NCBI GenBank assembly: GCA_036874045.1
Contig: CM072337.1
Location: forward strand, 24,402,001-24,466,000
Length of the DNA stretch: 64,000 bases
Direction: 5' to 3'
From: Cymodocea nodosa
Taxonomy: Eukaryota > Streptophyta > Magnoliopsida > Alismatales > Cymodoceaceae
The position numbers and the translations under genes are program-made. The notes beneath the pieces are model-generated. The model did no database searches and was not told the DNA's origin. It worked only from the letters and a program-made list of their open reading frames with translations. Shown piece after piece: positions 63,216 through 64,000 of this stretch (within the stretch, counting starts at the first letter, position 1; each line of letters opens with the position of its first letter).

Positions 63216-63345
63216 GACACCCAAGCTGCTTATGTAATTTATCAACGCTCAATTAAATTTGAGAGTGAGAGAGAGAGAGATGGCAACACCCATGCTGCTT
63301 ATGTGATTTATCGACGCTCAATTAAATTTGACCGATTAATTTTCT
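63200..63345. repeat. 69-bp tandem duplication
   Basis: The unit starting agagagatggcgacaccc at about 63205 recurs as agagagatggcaacaccc, with atggc at 63211 and 63280 (period 69). It includes gctgcttatgt and cgctcaattaaatttga. The copies differ at several bases. Confidence 0.9.
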
Positions 63346-63654
63346 GTGTGTGTGGTAAATATTTTTACTTGCCTACCGCAAAAGCACGTGCAATAATAAG
63401 ATCACTTACATAAGTCTATTATTGATTTCCAGTAAGCTCCCTGTTCTTTGTGGTTCATGTTAATTCTTTAGTGGATTTGGAAACTACCCATTAGGAAATC
63501 AACTTATACAAAAATCTAAAGGATAAAATACTCACAATGATGCAATCCTAAGTTGGAAAAACAGAAAAACAAGGTGAGGAAATGGATTGTAGTCAAATCT
63601 TCGGTCTGGATTAAAAGAAAATTTTCAGGCATGGAGGAAAATTGCAAAGTTGAT

Positions 63655-63774
63655 GATGTACAGGGTTTGTGGACCTTACTATACACTATACGTTTTACAG
63701 ATTTATTGTTGATGTACAGGGTTTGTGGACCTTACTATACACTACACGTTTTACAGATTTATTGTTGATGTACA
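63655..63774. repeat. 56-bp tandem repeat, 2.1 copies
   Basis: Starts gatgtacagggtttgtgg at 63655 and 63711, with a third partial start gatgtaca at 63767. The two full units differ by about one base, so it is recent. Reading frames through it only repeat the unit and are not genes. Confidence 0.92.
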
Positions 63775-64000
63775 TTTGTTTGCAGATCAGTGTCTTTCCT
63801 AATCTAAGTACGTTTTGTAAGTTCGATCTGCCTGCTTGGATGCTTTGCTCTCTTTTTTTAAAGATATCTGCTGCCGTTGGAACGTAAACTAAGATTATTT
63901 TATTCGTCAACTTCCTACGAATAAAAAAGATGCCCACTCAGACGGATGGTCGGTGTTTTTCCCTCCCTCTTTTCCGAAAGACTGTGTTCCTCGCAAAATT

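Noticed and set aside
63053-63413. Open frames reading RERERERE across the AG tract
   Set aside because: These are simple translation of a dinucleotide repeat and its duplicate, with no family or splice support.
63553-63937. Small open frames over the 56-bp repeat
   Set aside because: They repeat the unit in protein form on both strands, as expected from a tandem repeat without stops.
1-64000. CRISPR array, bacterial operon, or tRNA/rRNA genes
   Set aside because: The tandem repeats lack unique spacers of constant length, the genes are spliced plant genes, and no tRNA cloverleaf or rRNA core was recognised.

Overview
The window is plant nuclear DNA: strongly AT-rich, intron-rich genes, and many decayed Ty1/copia LTR elements, L1-type and RTE-type LINE pieces and small TRIM elements. 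Protein families (SAC3A, plant EVI5-like TBC, RLCK-VII kinase, group I WRKY44/TTG2) and the long TE-filled introns point to a flowering plant, perhaps a non-grass monocot or an early-diverging lineage; the exact group cannot be settled from sequence alone.

Layout. 1-1.1 kb: AT-rich spacer. 1.58-22.43 kb (+): a SAC3/GANP (LENG8/Thp3-like) gene, 13 coding exons, 993 aa, with a 9.6-kb intron holding a LINE remnant and an almost complete copia element. 22.4-24.9 kb: spacer with a truncated RTE LINE. 24.95-47.42 kb (+): a TBC-domain Rab GTPase-activating protein with a long coiled coil, 18 coding exons, 796 aa; its introns hold copia fossils, three TRIM copies, two L1-type LINE pieces and RTE LINEs. 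47.4-49.6 kb: short spacer between convergent genes. 49.59-53.45 kb (-): a PBS1-like receptor-like cytoplasmic kinase, 5 coding exons, 381 aa. 53.4-56.9 kb: AT-rich spacer. 56.95-61.76 kb (-): a group I WRKY factor of the WRKY44/TTG2 type, 5 coding exons, 453 aa, followed by a tandem repeat array and preceded by a long (CT)n leader/promoter region that runs to the window end.

All four host gene models were built by hand from splice sites, reading phase and family similarity; each closes to an uninterrupted frame of a length usual for its family, so all four look functional. They act in different processes (mRNA export/processing, vesicle traffic, receptor signalling, epidermal/seed-coat transcription control) and do not form a pathway. 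No undescribed system was found; the most useful leads are a GC-AG intron in the TBC gene, a TRIM family with one clean nested insertion, a GC-rich foreign-looking leader inside the copia element, and the repeat array downstream of WRKY44.
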